A DNA stretch of 39,269 nucleotides. Origin: Candidatus Hadersleviella danica (GTDB lineage: Bacteria > Chloroflexota > Anaerolineae > Promineifilales > Promineifilaceae). Positions 7,865 to 16,693 of this stretch are shown piece after piece. Below the pieces are notes generated by a model that saw nothing but the letters and a program-made list of their open reading frames with translations, was not told the DNA's origin and did not search any database. Location: the NCBI GenBank assembly GCA_016711405.1, contig JADJSZ010000062.1, forward strand, positions 1 through 39,269, in the 5' to 3' direction. Position numbers and translations under genes: made by a program. How positions within the stretch are numbered: position 1 is the stretch's first letter; each line of letters starts with the position of its first letter.

Positions 7865-9145
7865 TCATTGCTCGGCTTGGGCGAAGTAGGGTTGGGTGAG
7901 TTCGATGGCGGTGCGGGACGCTTCGGCGACAGTGGCTTGGCCATAAAAGGCGCGTTCGATTTCTTTGCCAGCGGTTTCTTCAATGGCCACCCATGTGGTG
8001 AGCATGGGCACGACGCGCAAGGTGGGGATGGTATCCACAAAGATTTGGCTGTTGGCGGGGGATTTGGTGGGGTCGAGGAAGGCGGGGGAGTTGGCCACGG
8101 CCGTTAGCGAAGGCACTGTGCGCCCCGATTGGGCGATAATCGTCTGCCCCTCGGCCGAGTTGGCGAATTCGATGAACGTCCATGCCGCTTCTTTGTTGGC
8201 GGCGAGGGCGGCCATGCAGTAGCCATCGCTGTGCAATACACTGGCTGATTCTTGGCCACGGGGCAAGGGAGCAACATCCCATGTGAAGCTCTCGATGGTG
8301 CGGTAGGTGGGCACGCCGCGCCGACTGTTGAAGAACATGGCCAAGGTGCCGTTCAGGAAGCGGGATTCGCTCTCCTCAGCGCCTTCCGCCACCGCATCGG
8401 GCACGACTTTCTCTTTGACTTGTAAATCGACAAACCATTGGAAGGTGGCTTGGGCGGCGGGGTTATCTAAGGCCAGTTGGGTGGGCTGGGCGGGGTTGTC
8501 CACCAATTCGAGGCCATCTTGCCAGAGGAAGGGGGCGAGGCGGAAGAAGCTGGCTTCAACTCCTGCGCCGTACTGGTCGGTTGTGCCATCGCCGTTGGTG
8601 TCTTGGGTGAGGGCACGCGCGGCCGAGACAAAATCGTCGCGTGTCCAATCGTTGGTGGGCAGGGGAACCCCGGCCGCCTCGAACAAATCGCGGTTGTAGT
8701 AGACGACGAGGCTGGAGACGTTTTGGGGAATGCACCACAGTTGGTCGCGGAATTGGAAGGCTTGGATGGCGGGGGGGAAGAAGTCGGCTTCTTGAATGAG
8801 GTCGCTCTCGCTCAGGTATTGACCGAGCGGTTCGAGGCCGCCTTCGGCCGCGAACAGGGCGATGCGCCGCTGGTTCATCAGCATGACATCGGGCGGGGTG
8901 TTACTGGCAAAGCTGGTGGTCAGTTGTTGGCGATAGGCAGATTGGGAGGGGATGTGCCCCAACTCAATGTCTATCTCGGGAAATTTTTGCTCAAATTGCG
9001 CCACCAAACTTTCATAGGCGGCATACTCTTCGGGGTCGCCAAAGACTAAGAAGGAGACGGGTTGGGTGGTTGTGGTTTGGCAACCAGCCAAAAGCGACAA
9101 CAGGCCCACCGCCAAAAACAAGCTGGAAAGAGTACGTTTAAGCAT
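7865..9145 (-). CDS. Sugar ABC transporter substrate-binding lipoprotein (family 1)
   Basis: The product is 426 aa with lipobox SLLAGC (Cys22), so it is membrane-tethered outside the cell. The body follows the family 1 extracellular binding fold: VSFLVFGDPEEYAAYESLVAQF, FPEIDIELGHIPS, DVMLMNQRRIALFAAEGGLEPL, and FRDQLWCIPQNVSSLVVYYNRDLFEAAG with the hinge NDWTRDDFVSAARALT. It delivers a sugar or oligosaccharide to the two permeases encoded upstream (9256-11066). The substrate cannot be read from sequence. It is the last gene of a three-gene minus-strand cassette, separated from the second permease by about 110 bp of repeats. No ATPase is encoded nearby, so a shared MsmK-like ATPase from elsewhere is expected. 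Confidence 0.9.
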   Translation of the reverse strand: MLKRTLSSLFLAVGLLSLLAGCQTTTTQPVSFLVFGDPEEYAAYESLVAQFEQKFPEIDIELGHIPSQSAYRQQLTTSFASNTPPDVMLMNQRRIALFAAEGGLEPLGQYLSESDLIQEADFFPPAIQAFQFRDQLWCIPQNVSSLVVYYNRDLFEAAGVPLPTNDWTRDDFVSAARALTQDTNGDGTTDQYGAGVEASFFRLAPFLWQDGLELVDNPAQPTQLALDNPAAQATFQWFVDLQVKEKVVPDAVAEGAEESESRFLNGTLAMFFNSRRGVPTYRTIESFTWDVAPLPRGQESASVLHSDGYCMAALAANKEAAWTFIEFANSAEGQTIIAQSGRTVPSLTAVANSPAFLDPTKSPANSQIFVDTIPTLRVVPMLTTWVAIEETAGKEIERAFYGQATVAEASRTAIELTQPYFAQAEQ

Positions 9146-9159
9146 CAGAATTCTTCATT

Positions 9160-9258
9160 TGGGAGATAGAGGGTAGAGATAGAGCTAGAGCTAGAGGAAA
9201 ATACAATTTGTTGACCGACTAAAGGCCCCTCTATCTCTATCTCTCATCTCTATCTCTA
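9160..9258. repeat. TAGAGATAGAG-type tandem repeat with complementary run
   Basis: A GAGATAGAG/TAGAGC run (about 9160-9194) is followed by CTCTATCTCTATCTC (about 9229-9258). The runs are reverse complements and can fold. The same word family recurs at about 19.23-19.32 kb. The right run touches the stop codon of the permease gene at 9256. Confidence 0.65.
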
Positions 9259-10086
9259 GTTGCGGTCAAATAGGTTGGCAATGGATAAATCGTGCAGGAA
9301 GATGCGCTGGAAGAAGGCAAAGACGAGCATGATGGGGGCGAACATGACCATCGCGGCCGTCATCAGCAATGGCCAGTTGGTGCGGTCGAGTTGGTTGACG
9401 AGTTGCAGGCCGATGGGCATGGTGTAGAGGTTGGTGCTGAAGAGGTACAGGACAGGGCCGATGAAGTCGCTCCAGTAAAAGACAAAGGAAAGGACGGCCA
9501 CGGCCACGACTGTCGGCCGTGCCAAGGGCAAGGCCAGCTTCCACCACAACGTTAGAATCCCCGCCCCTTCGAGGCGAGCCGACTCGAACATTTCAGTGGG
9601 GATTTGGCGAAAGCCCCAGTAAAAGAGCAAGACAAAGAGGGGGTTGCTGGCGGCCACTGAGGGGATGATGAGTGCCCAGAGGGAGTTGATGAGGCCGAGC
9701 CAGACATAGATGCGAAAGCGAAAGAGCCACACGGCCGCTGAGGGGATAATCATCCAGATGACGCTAAACATGAGCAATTGCCGCCGACGGCCGAGGGGGA
9801 GTTGGCTCATGGCGAAGCCCGCCATGGAGGCGGTGACAATGGTGAGGGGCACGGCCGTGGCCACCACCCGCACCGAGTTGCCGAGGTAGCGCCACATGGG
9901 CAAATAATCAAACAAGAAGGGGTAGTTGCCCCATTGGGGGTCGGTGGGGAGCCATTGGATGGTGTTGGGCGGGGGTGCGCCAATACGGCCGAGCGAGGCC
10001 ACGGCCGCCCAATAAAGCGGCAATATAAACAACAAAGCCACGGCCGCGCCCACCACAGCACGCAAACCAAATTTAAATTGGAGCAT
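9256..10086 (-). CDS. Carbohydrate ABC transporter permease, MalG/UgpE type
   Basis: The product is 276 aa, the normal length, with about six membrane helices and a short cytoplasmic start (MLQFKFGLRAVVGAAVALLFILPLYW). The EAA loop that docks the ATPase reads ESARLEGAGILTLWWKLALPLARP. A typical family feature is the periplasmic PPPNTIQWLPTDPQWGNYPF. It pairs with the UgpA-type permease upstream and the binding protein downstream to form one sugar importer. The ATP start at 10086 is the first ATG and no better start is visible. Flanking spacers of about 77 and 110 bp are filled with tandem repeats rather than tight operon junctions, but all three genes share strand and order. Confidence 0.92.
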   Translation of the reverse strand: MLQFKFGLRAVVGAAVALLFILPLYWAAVASLGRIGAPPPNTIQWLPTDPQWGNYPFLFDYLPMWRYLGNSVRVVATAVPLTIVTASMAGFAMSQLPLGRRRQLLMFSVIWMIIPSAAVWLFRFRIYVWLGLINSLWALIIPSVAASNPLFVLLFYWGFRQIPTEMFESARLEGAGILTLWWKLALPLARPTVVAVAVLSFVFYWSDFIGPVLYLFSTNLYTMPIGLQLVNQLDRTNWPLLMTAAMVMFAPIMLVFAFFQRIFLHDLSIANLFDRN

Positions 10087-10090
10087 AGGA

Positions 10091-10163
10091 GAGTCTCTCA
10101 GTCGATCAGTCTTTCAGTCGGTCAGCATTTCATTCCGCAATCCGCATTCTCCATTCCGCATTC
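10091..10163. repeat. Heptamer runs (CAGTCNNTCAGTC and ATTCCGC types)
   Basis: Two words follow one another: a CTCAGTCGATCAGTCTTTCAGTC-like run (from 10094), then ATTCCGC/AATCCGC/ATTCTCC/ATTCCGC units of 7 bp (about 10131-10162). The second word is repeated at 13.69 kb and 30.15 kb. Confidence 0.65.
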
Positions 10164-11066
10164 CTACACATCATCCGCTTCGCCGCTCAGACCCGTCACG
10201 CTCATAATGACCATGATGATGAAAGCGACAATCATGAAGGTGAGGAAGAGCAAGGCGGTGGCGAGACCCAAATCTTGGTAGTCAAAGGAGATTTCGTAGA
10301 TGAGGAGGGGCACGAAGGTGGTGGCGTAGTAAGGGCCGCCATAGGTCATCACATAGGAGGGGGTGAAGGTTTCCTGAATGCTCATCAGCAAATCGCGGAA
10401 GGTGAGCAGGAGGAGCCACGGCATGAGCAGGGGCAGGGTGATGCGCCAGAACGCTTGCCACCAGTTGGCACCATCCACCTCGGCCGCTTCGTACAACGAG
10501 CGGGGAATGTTTTGCAACCCAACCAGCAAAACGATGAACCCTTCGCCAATTTGGAAGGTGGCCAAAATGACAAAGGCGAAGCGGGCTGTATCTTCATTGA
10601 CCAGCCAATCGGGAGCGGGCAAGCCCAAGGCGCGTAGAAAAATGTTGAGCGGGCCATAAACGGGGTTGAAAATCCACAACCAAATGAGGGCGTAGGCGAC
10701 TTCGGGGATGATGGTGGGGAGATAGACGGCCGCGCGATACAGCCCAAACAGGCGCCCTTTTTGTTGGAGCAAAAGCGCCAGCAGTAAGGCCCCGATGAGG
10801 CGCAGGGGCACGGCCGCCGCCACAAACATAAAGGTGTTGTAGAGCGAAAGGCGAATGAGGGGCGATTCGATCACCCGCACAAAGTTGCGAAACCCCACCC
10901 ACTGCGGAATTTCAACTCCCTTAAACTCGGTGAAAGCAAGTACGGCCGTGGCCAAAGCGGGCACAACGACTAGCACAAAGGTACCTACTAAATATGGCAC
11001 TAAAAAAGCATATAATTGCCCCTGATAGCGCAATGTCCACTTAAAACGGTTTTGGAGAAAATTCAT
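10164..11066 (-). CDS. Carbohydrate ABC transporter permease, MalF/UgpA type
   Basis: About 300 aa, six membrane helices. It starts MNFLQNRFKWTLRYQGQLYAFLVPYLVGTF. The ATG at 11066 is preferred over an upstream in-frame TTG at 11075, because homologues begin just before the first helix. The EAA loop is EAAEVDGANWWQAFWRITLPLL. It forms a heterodimer with the MalG-type permease encoded downstream. No Shine-Dalgarno is visible. A TACAAT box ends nine bases before the ATG, so the transcript may be nearly leaderless. It is the first gene of the cassette and is divergent from the NACHT gene. Confidence 0.92.
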   Translation of the reverse strand: MNFLQNRFKWTLRYQGQLYAFLVPYLVGTFVLVVVPALATAVLAFTEFKGVEIPQWVGFRNFVRVIESPLIRLSLYNTFMFVAAAVPLRLIGALLLALLLQQKGRLFGLYRAAVYLPTIIPEVAYALIWLWIFNPVYGPLNIFLRALGLPAPDWLVNEDTARFAFVILATFQIGEGFIVLLVGLQNIPRSLYEAAEVDGANWWQAFWRITLPLLMPWLLLLTFRDLLMSIQETFTPSYVMTYGGPYYATTFVPLLIYEISFDYQDLGLATALLFLTFMIVAFIIMVIMSVTGLSGEADDV

Positions 11067-11075
11067 AGACAGCAA

Positions 11076-11081
11076 ATTGTA
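11076..11081 (-). promoter_or_regulatory. Candidate -10 box (TACAAT) of the sugar ABC cassette
   Basis: On the minus strand TACAAT (5/6 match to TATAAT) stands nine bases before the permease ATG. A TTGTCA lies upstream but with 21-bp spacing, which is too long for a standard promoter. Weak evidence. Confidence 0.3.
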
Positions 11082-11131
11082 GTAAGGCTCGCCACCCTAT
11101 TGTGACAAACTTCCCCCCCCACGCCAAATAA

Positions 11132-11200
11132 GGCAATGAGTAATGAGCAATGAACAAAGGGTGTTGGTGAGTGAGAGCCAATGACCAATAACAAGTGACC
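11132..11200. repeat. Heptamer run (AATGAGC/AATGACC type)
   Basis: AATGAGT, AATGAGC and AATGAAC units are followed by CCAATGA/CCAATAA/CAAGTGA units. The run ends exactly at the ATG of the NACHT gene, so the start codon may itself derive from the repeat. There is no ribosome site. Confidence 0.6.
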
Positions 11201-11201
11201 A

Positions 11202-13669
11202 ATGACCACAAACGAACATTCCACCTCCTCGATTGGCCGCGATTTTGTGGCTGGCAATAGCATCGGCCGCGACCAAATTACGGCCGAGACGGTTCACATC
11301 CACAATTACCCCACGCCTGAAAGCGGGGATGCTGACCTGCTCCAACCCTATCTGCAAGCCCTTATCCGCAACAGCACCCGCTTGCGCCTTGGGCCACTCG
11401 ACCCCAGTGGGCAAGATGCGGAGCGGCAGGCGGTTCCACTTGACCGTATCTATGTGGATTTGCTGGCCACGGCCGGAACCCACACGAGCGAAAACCAACA
11501 ATGGACGTATCGCGCCGCCCTCGCCCACATCTTCTACCACCCCCACACCATTCTGCTGGGCGACCCCGGCTCGGGCAAAACAACCCTCACCCGCCACATG
11601 GCGGGTCTGCTGGCCAGTGGGGCGGCGGGGCAAGATGCCGCATGGCAAACGCAACTTTCGTGGGTGGAAGCGGCCAATGACGGCCCCATTTTAGCCCACA
11701 CCCATTCATGGCAAGGCACACCACCTATCCCGCTGGGTATCGAACTGCGCGATTTTGCCCGCACCGAATTTGACCCCCACTCGCCACTGGCTTTGTGGCA
11801 GTTTGCCGTGGCGCGGCTCACGGCCGAAGGGCTAGGCACGGCCGTGCCCGCTCTGCAACGGCTCGGCGAAAAAGGGCATCTTATCTGGTTGCTCGATGGG
11901 GTAGACGAAGTGCCGGCCGACCAACGCCGCACGGTATGGCAAGCCATCACCGCCCTGCAAGAGGGTGCTTTGGGGGGATGCCGCTGGATAGCCACCTGCC
12001 GCGCCTTGTCGTTTGTGCCCGAAGAAGCCCCGCCGGGCGCACACATCACTACTCTGCAACCGTTTAGCGAAGAGCAAATTAACCGCTTTATCCAACGCTG
12101 GTACACCGCCTTGCACAGCGTGGGCGAACTCAGCGCGGAGCAAACGGAGCGGTATATTCGCCAATTGCAAGAGGCGACCAACGGCCGTTTGCGTCCCCTC
12201 GCCCCCAACCCCATGCTCCTGACGATTATGGCTTTGGTGCAAACGTATCGGGGCACATTGCCCGACGAACGCGCCAAACTGTATCAATCGTGCGTGGAAA
12301 CGTTGTTGTTGCGCTGGCAAAAGCACAAAGAGCGGGAAAGCCCCCACCAAGAAATGCCCGATTTGCTGACCCAATTGGGCATTAAGCAGATGGATTTGGA
12401 ACAATTACTATGGGAAATTGCGTGGGAAGCACACAGCCAAGCGCCTGAACGGCAAGAATCGGCCGATATGGCGGAAAGCGAGCTGATTCAGATTGCCAAG
12501 CGGTATTTGGGGAGCTACGCCAAGGCGGAGCAATTTGTGCAATACACCGAGGAACGCGCCCATCTGCTGGTGGGCAAAGGCGGCCGTGAGGAGCGCGTCT
12601 ACAGCTTCCCCCACCGCACGTTTCAGGAGTATCTGGCCGCCTGCCACCTTGCTTCGCCGCGCCGCTTCGGCCGCCAAGCGGCCAAATTGGCCGAGATGGG
12701 CGACACATGGCGCGAGGTGCTCAATTTGGCCACGGGCACGCTTGTCCACAACCGCGATAGCTGGGAGATTGCGCTGGATGCTGTGGAGCGGGTGTTGCCC
12801 CCCACCACGCCCGCCGCTGGCGATGTCGCGGGTTGGCATCGGGTGTGGTTGGCGGGCGAAATGGCGGCCGTTATCGGCCGCACCCAGTTGGAGCGCGATG
12901 AAGAGGTGGGGCAAAGGGTGCTGAAAACATTGCGCCAGCAGTTGGTGGCCTTGTTGGGCACGGCCGTGCTCACCCCCCGCCAGCGGGTGGAAGCGGCCGA
13001 TGCCCTGGCCGTGCTGGGCGACCCTCGCCCCGGTGTTTGCACCCCCGAACCCGAACTGATTGGGCTGGGCAACTGGGGCATCGGCCGTTACCCCATCACC
13101 AACGCCCAATATGGCTATTTTGTGGCCAAGGGTGGCTACACGGCTTTGGCCAACCCGTTTTGGTCGGCCGATGGGCAACGGGCGCGGGACAATGGCCATT
13201 GGGAAGCCCCCCGCTACTGGTCTGACCCCCGCTTTAACCGCCCCAACCAACCTGTGGTGGGGGTGAGTTGGTACGAAGCGGAGGCGTATGCCAATTGGTT
13301 GGCGGTGCAAATGGAGCGGCCGTATCGCTTGCCCACCGAGCAAGAGTGGAAGCAAGCGGCCAAGCACCACAAAGGTGGTTATCCGTGGGGCACATGGGAA
13401 GATGGTCGGGCGAACACGGCCGAATTGGGCCTCGGCCGTACCAGCCCTGTGGGCACGTTCCCAGCGGGCGTTTCCCCCTGCGGCGCACACGATATGGCGG
13501 GCAATGTGTGGGAATGGACCGCCTCATGGTACGATTCTGCCCAAGATGCCCTTCTCGTGCGCGGCGGCTCGTGGTTCGATTTTCAGGATTACGCCCGCCT
13601 CTCCCAACGCTGGTTTGCCCCCACGAAGCCTACTACTTCAGCGGCTTCCGCCTCATGGTCGAAGAATAG
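11202..13669 (+). CDS. NACHT-domain STAND ATPase with C-terminal FGE-sulfatase-like domain (one-base frameshift near its end)
   Basis: The short N-terminal motif IGRDFVAGNSIGRDQI (11-26) is of the repeat type found before many STAND ATPases. The NACHT domain has Walker A GDPGSGKT (120-127), Walker B LIWLLDGVDE and sensor WIATCRALSF, then a helical region. From about residue 612 an FGE-sulfatase/SUMF1 fold follows (IGRYPITNAQYGYFV, VVGVSWYEAEAYANWLA, RLPTEQEWKQAA, DMAGNVWEWT, VRGGSW). The paired cysteines of active formylglycine enzymes were not seen, so this domain is probably a sensor or ligand-binding fold. The frame as given runs on into the next gene. One extra C in the C5 run 13618-13622 gives the expected family ending HEAYYFSGFRLMVEE and a stop at 13667-13669 (822 aa). 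Bacterial NACHT proteins include anti-phage sensors; that role is only inferred here. Confidence 0.85.
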
Positions 13670-13721
13670 CGGGTCAGCTTGTCAGCAATCCGCAATCCGC
13701 ATTCCCCATTCCGCAATCCCT
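13670..13721. repeat. Heptamer run (ATTCCGC type)
   Basis: AATCCGC, AATCCGC, ATTCCCC, ATTCCGC and AATCCC units of 7 bp fill the gap between the true NACHT stop and the next ATG. Because this vocabulary is otherwise intergenic, it supports the gene boundary at 13669/13722. Confidence 0.75.
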
Positions 13722-14327
13722 ATGAAACGATACTGGTTTAGCGATGGCTTGGTTGAAATTGGGCTGGGCCTTGGTTTTTGGGTGATGGGTGGTGTGTTGG
13801 CGGGATTGGGCTGGTTGCCGGGGCTGATGTTAAAAATTTTGGCCATGCCGCTGGCGGGCATGGTGATTAGTGCGGCCGTGCCCTTGGGCATTGGCTGGGT
13901 GCGGGCGCGGTGGTTGCCCTCGGCCGAGCCATTAACCCTGTACCATGCCACATGGCGAAGCCAGTTGTGGGGCGCGGCCGTTATTTTGCCCGCCCTGCTC
14001 GCCCTTGCCCTGCTCTATAATCAACTCAATGAGCAAGCCACACTGAATGCCCCCGCCCTGTGGATGACCGCCACGGGGTTGTTTTTTGGGTTTATCCCAC
14101 TTGCCTTGGGGTTTACCACGGGGGTCATTCGCTTCTATGGGTTGGCCGTGCCCCTGACCTTGCTGGGAAGTTGGCTGGGCACAACCACGGCCGATTTATG
14201 GACCGCATTGCTCATTATTTGGTTTAGCACAGGTGGCTTGTTTATACTCTCGGGCACGGCCGCGCTCGTTTGGTTCCGCTGGGAGAGGAGAGAGGAGAGG
14301 AGAGAAGAGAGAGAAGAGAGGAAATGA
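13722..14327 (+). CDS. Small multi-pass membrane protein, function unknown
   Basis: In phase with the shifted NACHT frame, but best read as a separate 201-aa protein starting at MKRYWFSDGLVEIGLGLGFW. It has five or six hydrophobic segments (about 12-30, 33-52, 82-100, 112-132, 138-155, 160-183), a membrane protein with no recognised family. The last 14 or so residues are an Arg/Glu-only tail (ERREERREEREERK) encoded by a GAGAGGA purine repeat, i.e. intergenic-type repeat DNA read as protein. Same strand as the NACHT gene, 52 bp behind it; a shared transcript is plausible. The function is not recognisable. Confidence 0.7.
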   Translation: MKRYWFSDGLVEIGLGLGFWVMGGVLAGLGWLPGLMLKILAMPLAGMVISAAVPLGIGWVRARWLPSAEPLTLYHATWRSQLWGAAVILPALLALALLYNQLNEQATLNAPALWMTATGLFFGFIPLALGFTTGVIRFYGLAVPLTLLGSWLGTTTADLWTALLIIWFSTGGLFILSGTAALVWFRWERREERREEREERK

Positions 14328-14364
14328 CTGACAGGCTGAGAGACTGAGAGACTAAAAGACTTAT
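14282..14364. repeat. Purine tract GAGAGGA plus ACTGAGAG run
   Basis: GAGAGGAGAGAGGAGAGGAG-like DNA (14282-14322) codes for the end of the membrane protein. It continues after the stop as CTGAGAGACTGAGAGACT (8-bp period). It is one more example of the spacer repeats, here intruding into a gene. Confidence 0.6.
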
Positions 14365-14385
14365 AACCGCAGGAGATATTCGACG

Positions 14386-15555
14386 ATGACCCCACGTAGT
14401 TTTGGCTTACTGTTTGGAATGGTGTTCCTTGGGATGGCGGGCTGGTGGCTAGGAAGTGGCTTGACAGGGCGGGTGGCGGCCGAAGACACGGCCGTTTCCG
14501 CCTTGGTCCCTGTCTTGCCCGAAGTACCTTTTAATTACAGCCCCCCCCTACCACCCCACTACACAGCCCCCCCTGTCCAAGATACGGATAACACCCCTGT
14601 CAATAACCCCGTCACGAATGAGGGAGCCACACTCGGCCGTGTGTTGTTCTACGACAAACTGCTCTCCGCCAATCAAACCATCGCCTGCGCCTCGTGCCAT
14701 CAACAGGCCAACGGCTTCTCCGACCCCGCCACCCTGAGCATTGGCTTTGAGGGGGGCGAGACAGGGCGCAATTCGATGGGGCTGGCCAATGCGCGGTATT
14801 ACAACAACGGCCGTTTTTTCTGGGATGAACGCGCCGCCACGCTGGAAGACCAAGTGCTGATGCCCATTCAGGATGGGGTGGAAATGGGGCTAACTCTCGA
14901 GCAGTTGGTCACACGAGTGGCCGCCCAAAGCTATTACCCCGCTTTGTTTGAAGATGCTTTTGGCACGGCCGAAGTGACCAGTGAACGGATTTCGCTCGCC
15001 TTGGCTCAATTTGTGCGTTCGATGGTCAACACCCAATCGAAATATGATTTAGGGTTGGCTCTCATCCCTCCTTTTTCTAATTTTACGCCCCAAGAAGATT
15101 TAGGGCGGCGTGTCTTCCGCGACCCACTGCGAGGCAATTGCCTCACTTGCCACGGCACAGATGCGTTTGTGGCTCCGGGGGCGCGGAACAACGGGCTGGA
15201 TTTGGTCACGGCCGAGGATGAAGGGGCAGGCAACGGCCGTTTTAAGGTCAACTCCCTGCGCAACATCGCCCTCACCGCACCCTACATGCACGACGGCCGC
15301 TTCCAAACCCTCACCGAAGTTGTCACCTTCTACAACTCAGGCATCCAAAACCACGCCAATCTCGACCCCGCCCTGCGCGACCCCAACACCCAAATGCCCC
15401 GCCAGTTCTACCTCACGGCCGAAGAGCAAGCCGCCCTCGTCGCCTTCCTCAACACCCTCACCGACCCCACTTTTGCCACCGACCCACGCTTCGCCGACCC
15501 ATTTGTGGAAGTGGCAGACAGCCCAACCATTTTCTTGCCCCTCATCACACGTTAA
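14386..15555 (+). CDS. Di-heme cytochrome c peroxidase / MauG-family protein, exported
   Basis: The product is 389 aa behind a ribosome site AGGAG at 14371. The N-terminal signal anchor is SFGLLFGMVFLGMAGWWLG. It has two covalent heme sites, CASCH (101-105) and CLTCH (252-256), with the family context LGRVLFYDKLLSANQTIACASCH, LANARYYNNGRFFWDERA and NSLRNIALTAPYMHDGRF. It should sit outside the membrane and reduce peroxide, or oxidise a partner by long-range electron transfer, using two hemes. MauG and CcpA cannot be told apart here. The C-terminus has an extra tail ending SPTIFLPLITR, nearly the same as the tail of the secreted protein at 2866. The tail is not part of the catalytic fold and may be a surface-sorting signal. 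Confidence 0.9.
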   Translation: MTPRSFGLLFGMVFLGMAGWWLGSGLTGRVAAEDTAVSALVPVLPEVPFNYSPPLPPHYTAPPVQDTDNTPVNNPVTNEGATLGRVLFYDKLLSANQTIACASCHQQANGFSDPATLSIGFEGGETGRNSMGLANARYYNNGRFFWDERAATLEDQVLMPIQDGVEMGLTLEQLVTRVAAQSYYPALFEDAFGTAEVTSERISLALAQFVRSMVNTQSKYDLGLALIPPFSNFTPQEDLGRRVFRDPLRGNCLTCHGTDAFVAPGARNNGLDLVTAEDEGAGNGRFKVNSLRNIALTAPYMHDGRFQTLTEVVTFYNSGIQNHANLDPALRDPNTQMPRQFYLTAEEQAALVAFLNTLTDPTFATDPRFADPFVEVADSPTIFLPLITR

Positions 15556-15573
15556 ACGGCAGGGATAAATTAC

Positions 15574-15642
15574 GAAGGACGAATTACGAAGGACGATACC
15601 TTGGCCAGACTTTCGTACTTCGTAATTCGTAATTCGTCCTTC
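15574..15642 (+). repeat. CGTAATT heptamer hairpin
   Basis: A 17-bp arm at 15574-15590 is perfectly complementary to 15626-15642. Each arm is made of ACGAATT/ACGAAGG-type 7-bp words. It sits between the peroxidase and the EamA transporter and could end transcription. The sequence is locus-specific. Confidence 0.7.
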
Positions 15643-15658
15643 CCCTCCCCTCTTCCAA

Positions 15659-16603
15659 ATGGCCACCAAAACATTACGCACCCGCCTTGGCGAGAGCCAG
15701 AGCCAATGGCCGTGGGTCACGGCCGCGCTCATCGCCCACACCGCATGGGGCATTTATCCCGTTCTCGCCCGCTACCTGCAAACAGTAAGCCAACTGCCCA
15801 GTTTCAGCTTATTGGTCTTGGGCAATTTGGGGCCACTGCTCTTTTTGGTGCTTTTCTTCCGCCACCACCTCTCATGGCGCATTTTCCAATCCCGTGTTTT
15901 ATGGGCTTTCGCCCTCATTGTGGTGGTGCGCTCCATGACCAACATGCTGGCCGCCCGCTACACCCTCTCGATTTACGTCCAACTCATCACCCAAACCACC
16001 CCGTTTTTGGTCGTGTTGCTCTCGGCCACGCTTTTCCGCGAGCGAATTCCCCGCTTCACAGGCTGGGCGTTGGCCCTTTGCACGGCCGGGGCACTGCTCA
16101 TGATGAGCGGCGACATGGGGCAAATCAGCCAAAGCAGTGCCACCCGCACCGATTGGCTGGGCATTTTGCTCGCTTTTGGCAGTAGCCTCAGTTTGGCCTT
16201 TTACATGCTGGTTGTGCGCCGCACCAATGGCGAGCAAGGGGTTTCATCAGAAGGGGTGTTGGTGGTGCAGATGATTGCCATTGCCAGCGTCAATCTGCTC
16301 GTCAGCTTGCTCATCGGGGAAGATTGGTCGCGCTGGCTGGCCATTGGGCCGACAGACTGGTTGGTTTTTGGCTTGTTGGTGACGGGGGTGTTTTTGGTGG
16401 CCAACCTAACTCAAATTGTCGCTCTGCGCCACCTTGGTGCGCCCACGGTGAGCAGTACGATGGCGTGGCGCTTGGTCAGTGCGCTTATTTTTGGCGGCTT
16501 GCTCTTGGGCGAACGGCTCACCTCGCTCTGGCAAGGGCTAGGCGCGGCCATGGTTCTGGCCACCATCACTTGGTACTTGCGGGCAATGAACAATGAACAA
16601 TGA
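15659..16603 (+). CDS. EamA/DMT-superfamily transporter
   Basis: The product is 314 aa with ten predicted membrane helices in two EamA halves, each about 140 residues (WVTAALIAHTAWGIYPVLARYLQ and WLGILLAFGSSLSLAFYMLVVRR). The second half ends with the family pattern TVSSTMAWRLVSALIFGGLLLGERLTSLWQGLGAAMVL. These are inner-membrane metabolite or drug/metabolite exporters; the substrate is not predictable. The last residues MNNEQ are encoded by an AATGAAC heptamer run, so the natural end may once have been earlier. A second EamA gene occurs at 33364-34290, with little residue-level similarity beyond the fold. Confidence 0.9.
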   Translation: MATKTLRTRLGESQSQWPWVTAALIAHTAWGIYPVLARYLQTVSQLPSFSLLVLGNLGPLLFLVLFFRHHLSWRIFQSRVLWAFALIVVVRSMTNMLAARYTLSIYVQLITQTTPFLVVLLSATLFRERIPRFTGWALALCTAGALLMMSGDMGQISQSSATRTDWLGILLAFGSSLSLAFYMLVVRRTNGEQGVSSEGVLVVQMIAIASVNLLVSLLIGEDWSRWLAIGPTDWLVFGLLVTGVFLVANLTQIVALRHLGAPTVSSTMAWRLVSALIFGGLLLGERLTSLWQGLGAAMVLATITWYLRAMNNEQ

Positions 16604-16623
16604 AAAAGGACGAAATACAAAGT

Positions 16624-16661
16624 ACGAAGTACGAAACTCGTTGAGAAATTTCGTACTTCGT
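16624..16661 (+). repeat. GTACGAA heptamer hairpin, possible terminator
   Basis: Arms 16624-16636 and 16649-16661 are perfect complements of 13 bp around a 12-base loop. A further TACTTCGTC run follows, then CTTTA. It lies between the EamA gene and the SRPBCC gene. Confidence 0.65.
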
Positions 16662-16693
16662 CCTTCGTACTTCGTCTTTAACAATGACTTTCT

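Noticed and set aside
12408..13490. A 360-codon minus-strand frame inside the NACHT gene
   Set aside because: The opposite strand has NACHT and FGE motifs throughout; this is a shadow frame.
11202..14327. A single 1,041-residue NACHT-FGE-membrane protein
   Set aside because: The FGE domain ends naturally in the other frame, and the junction is made of spacer repeat DNA; two genes are the better reading.
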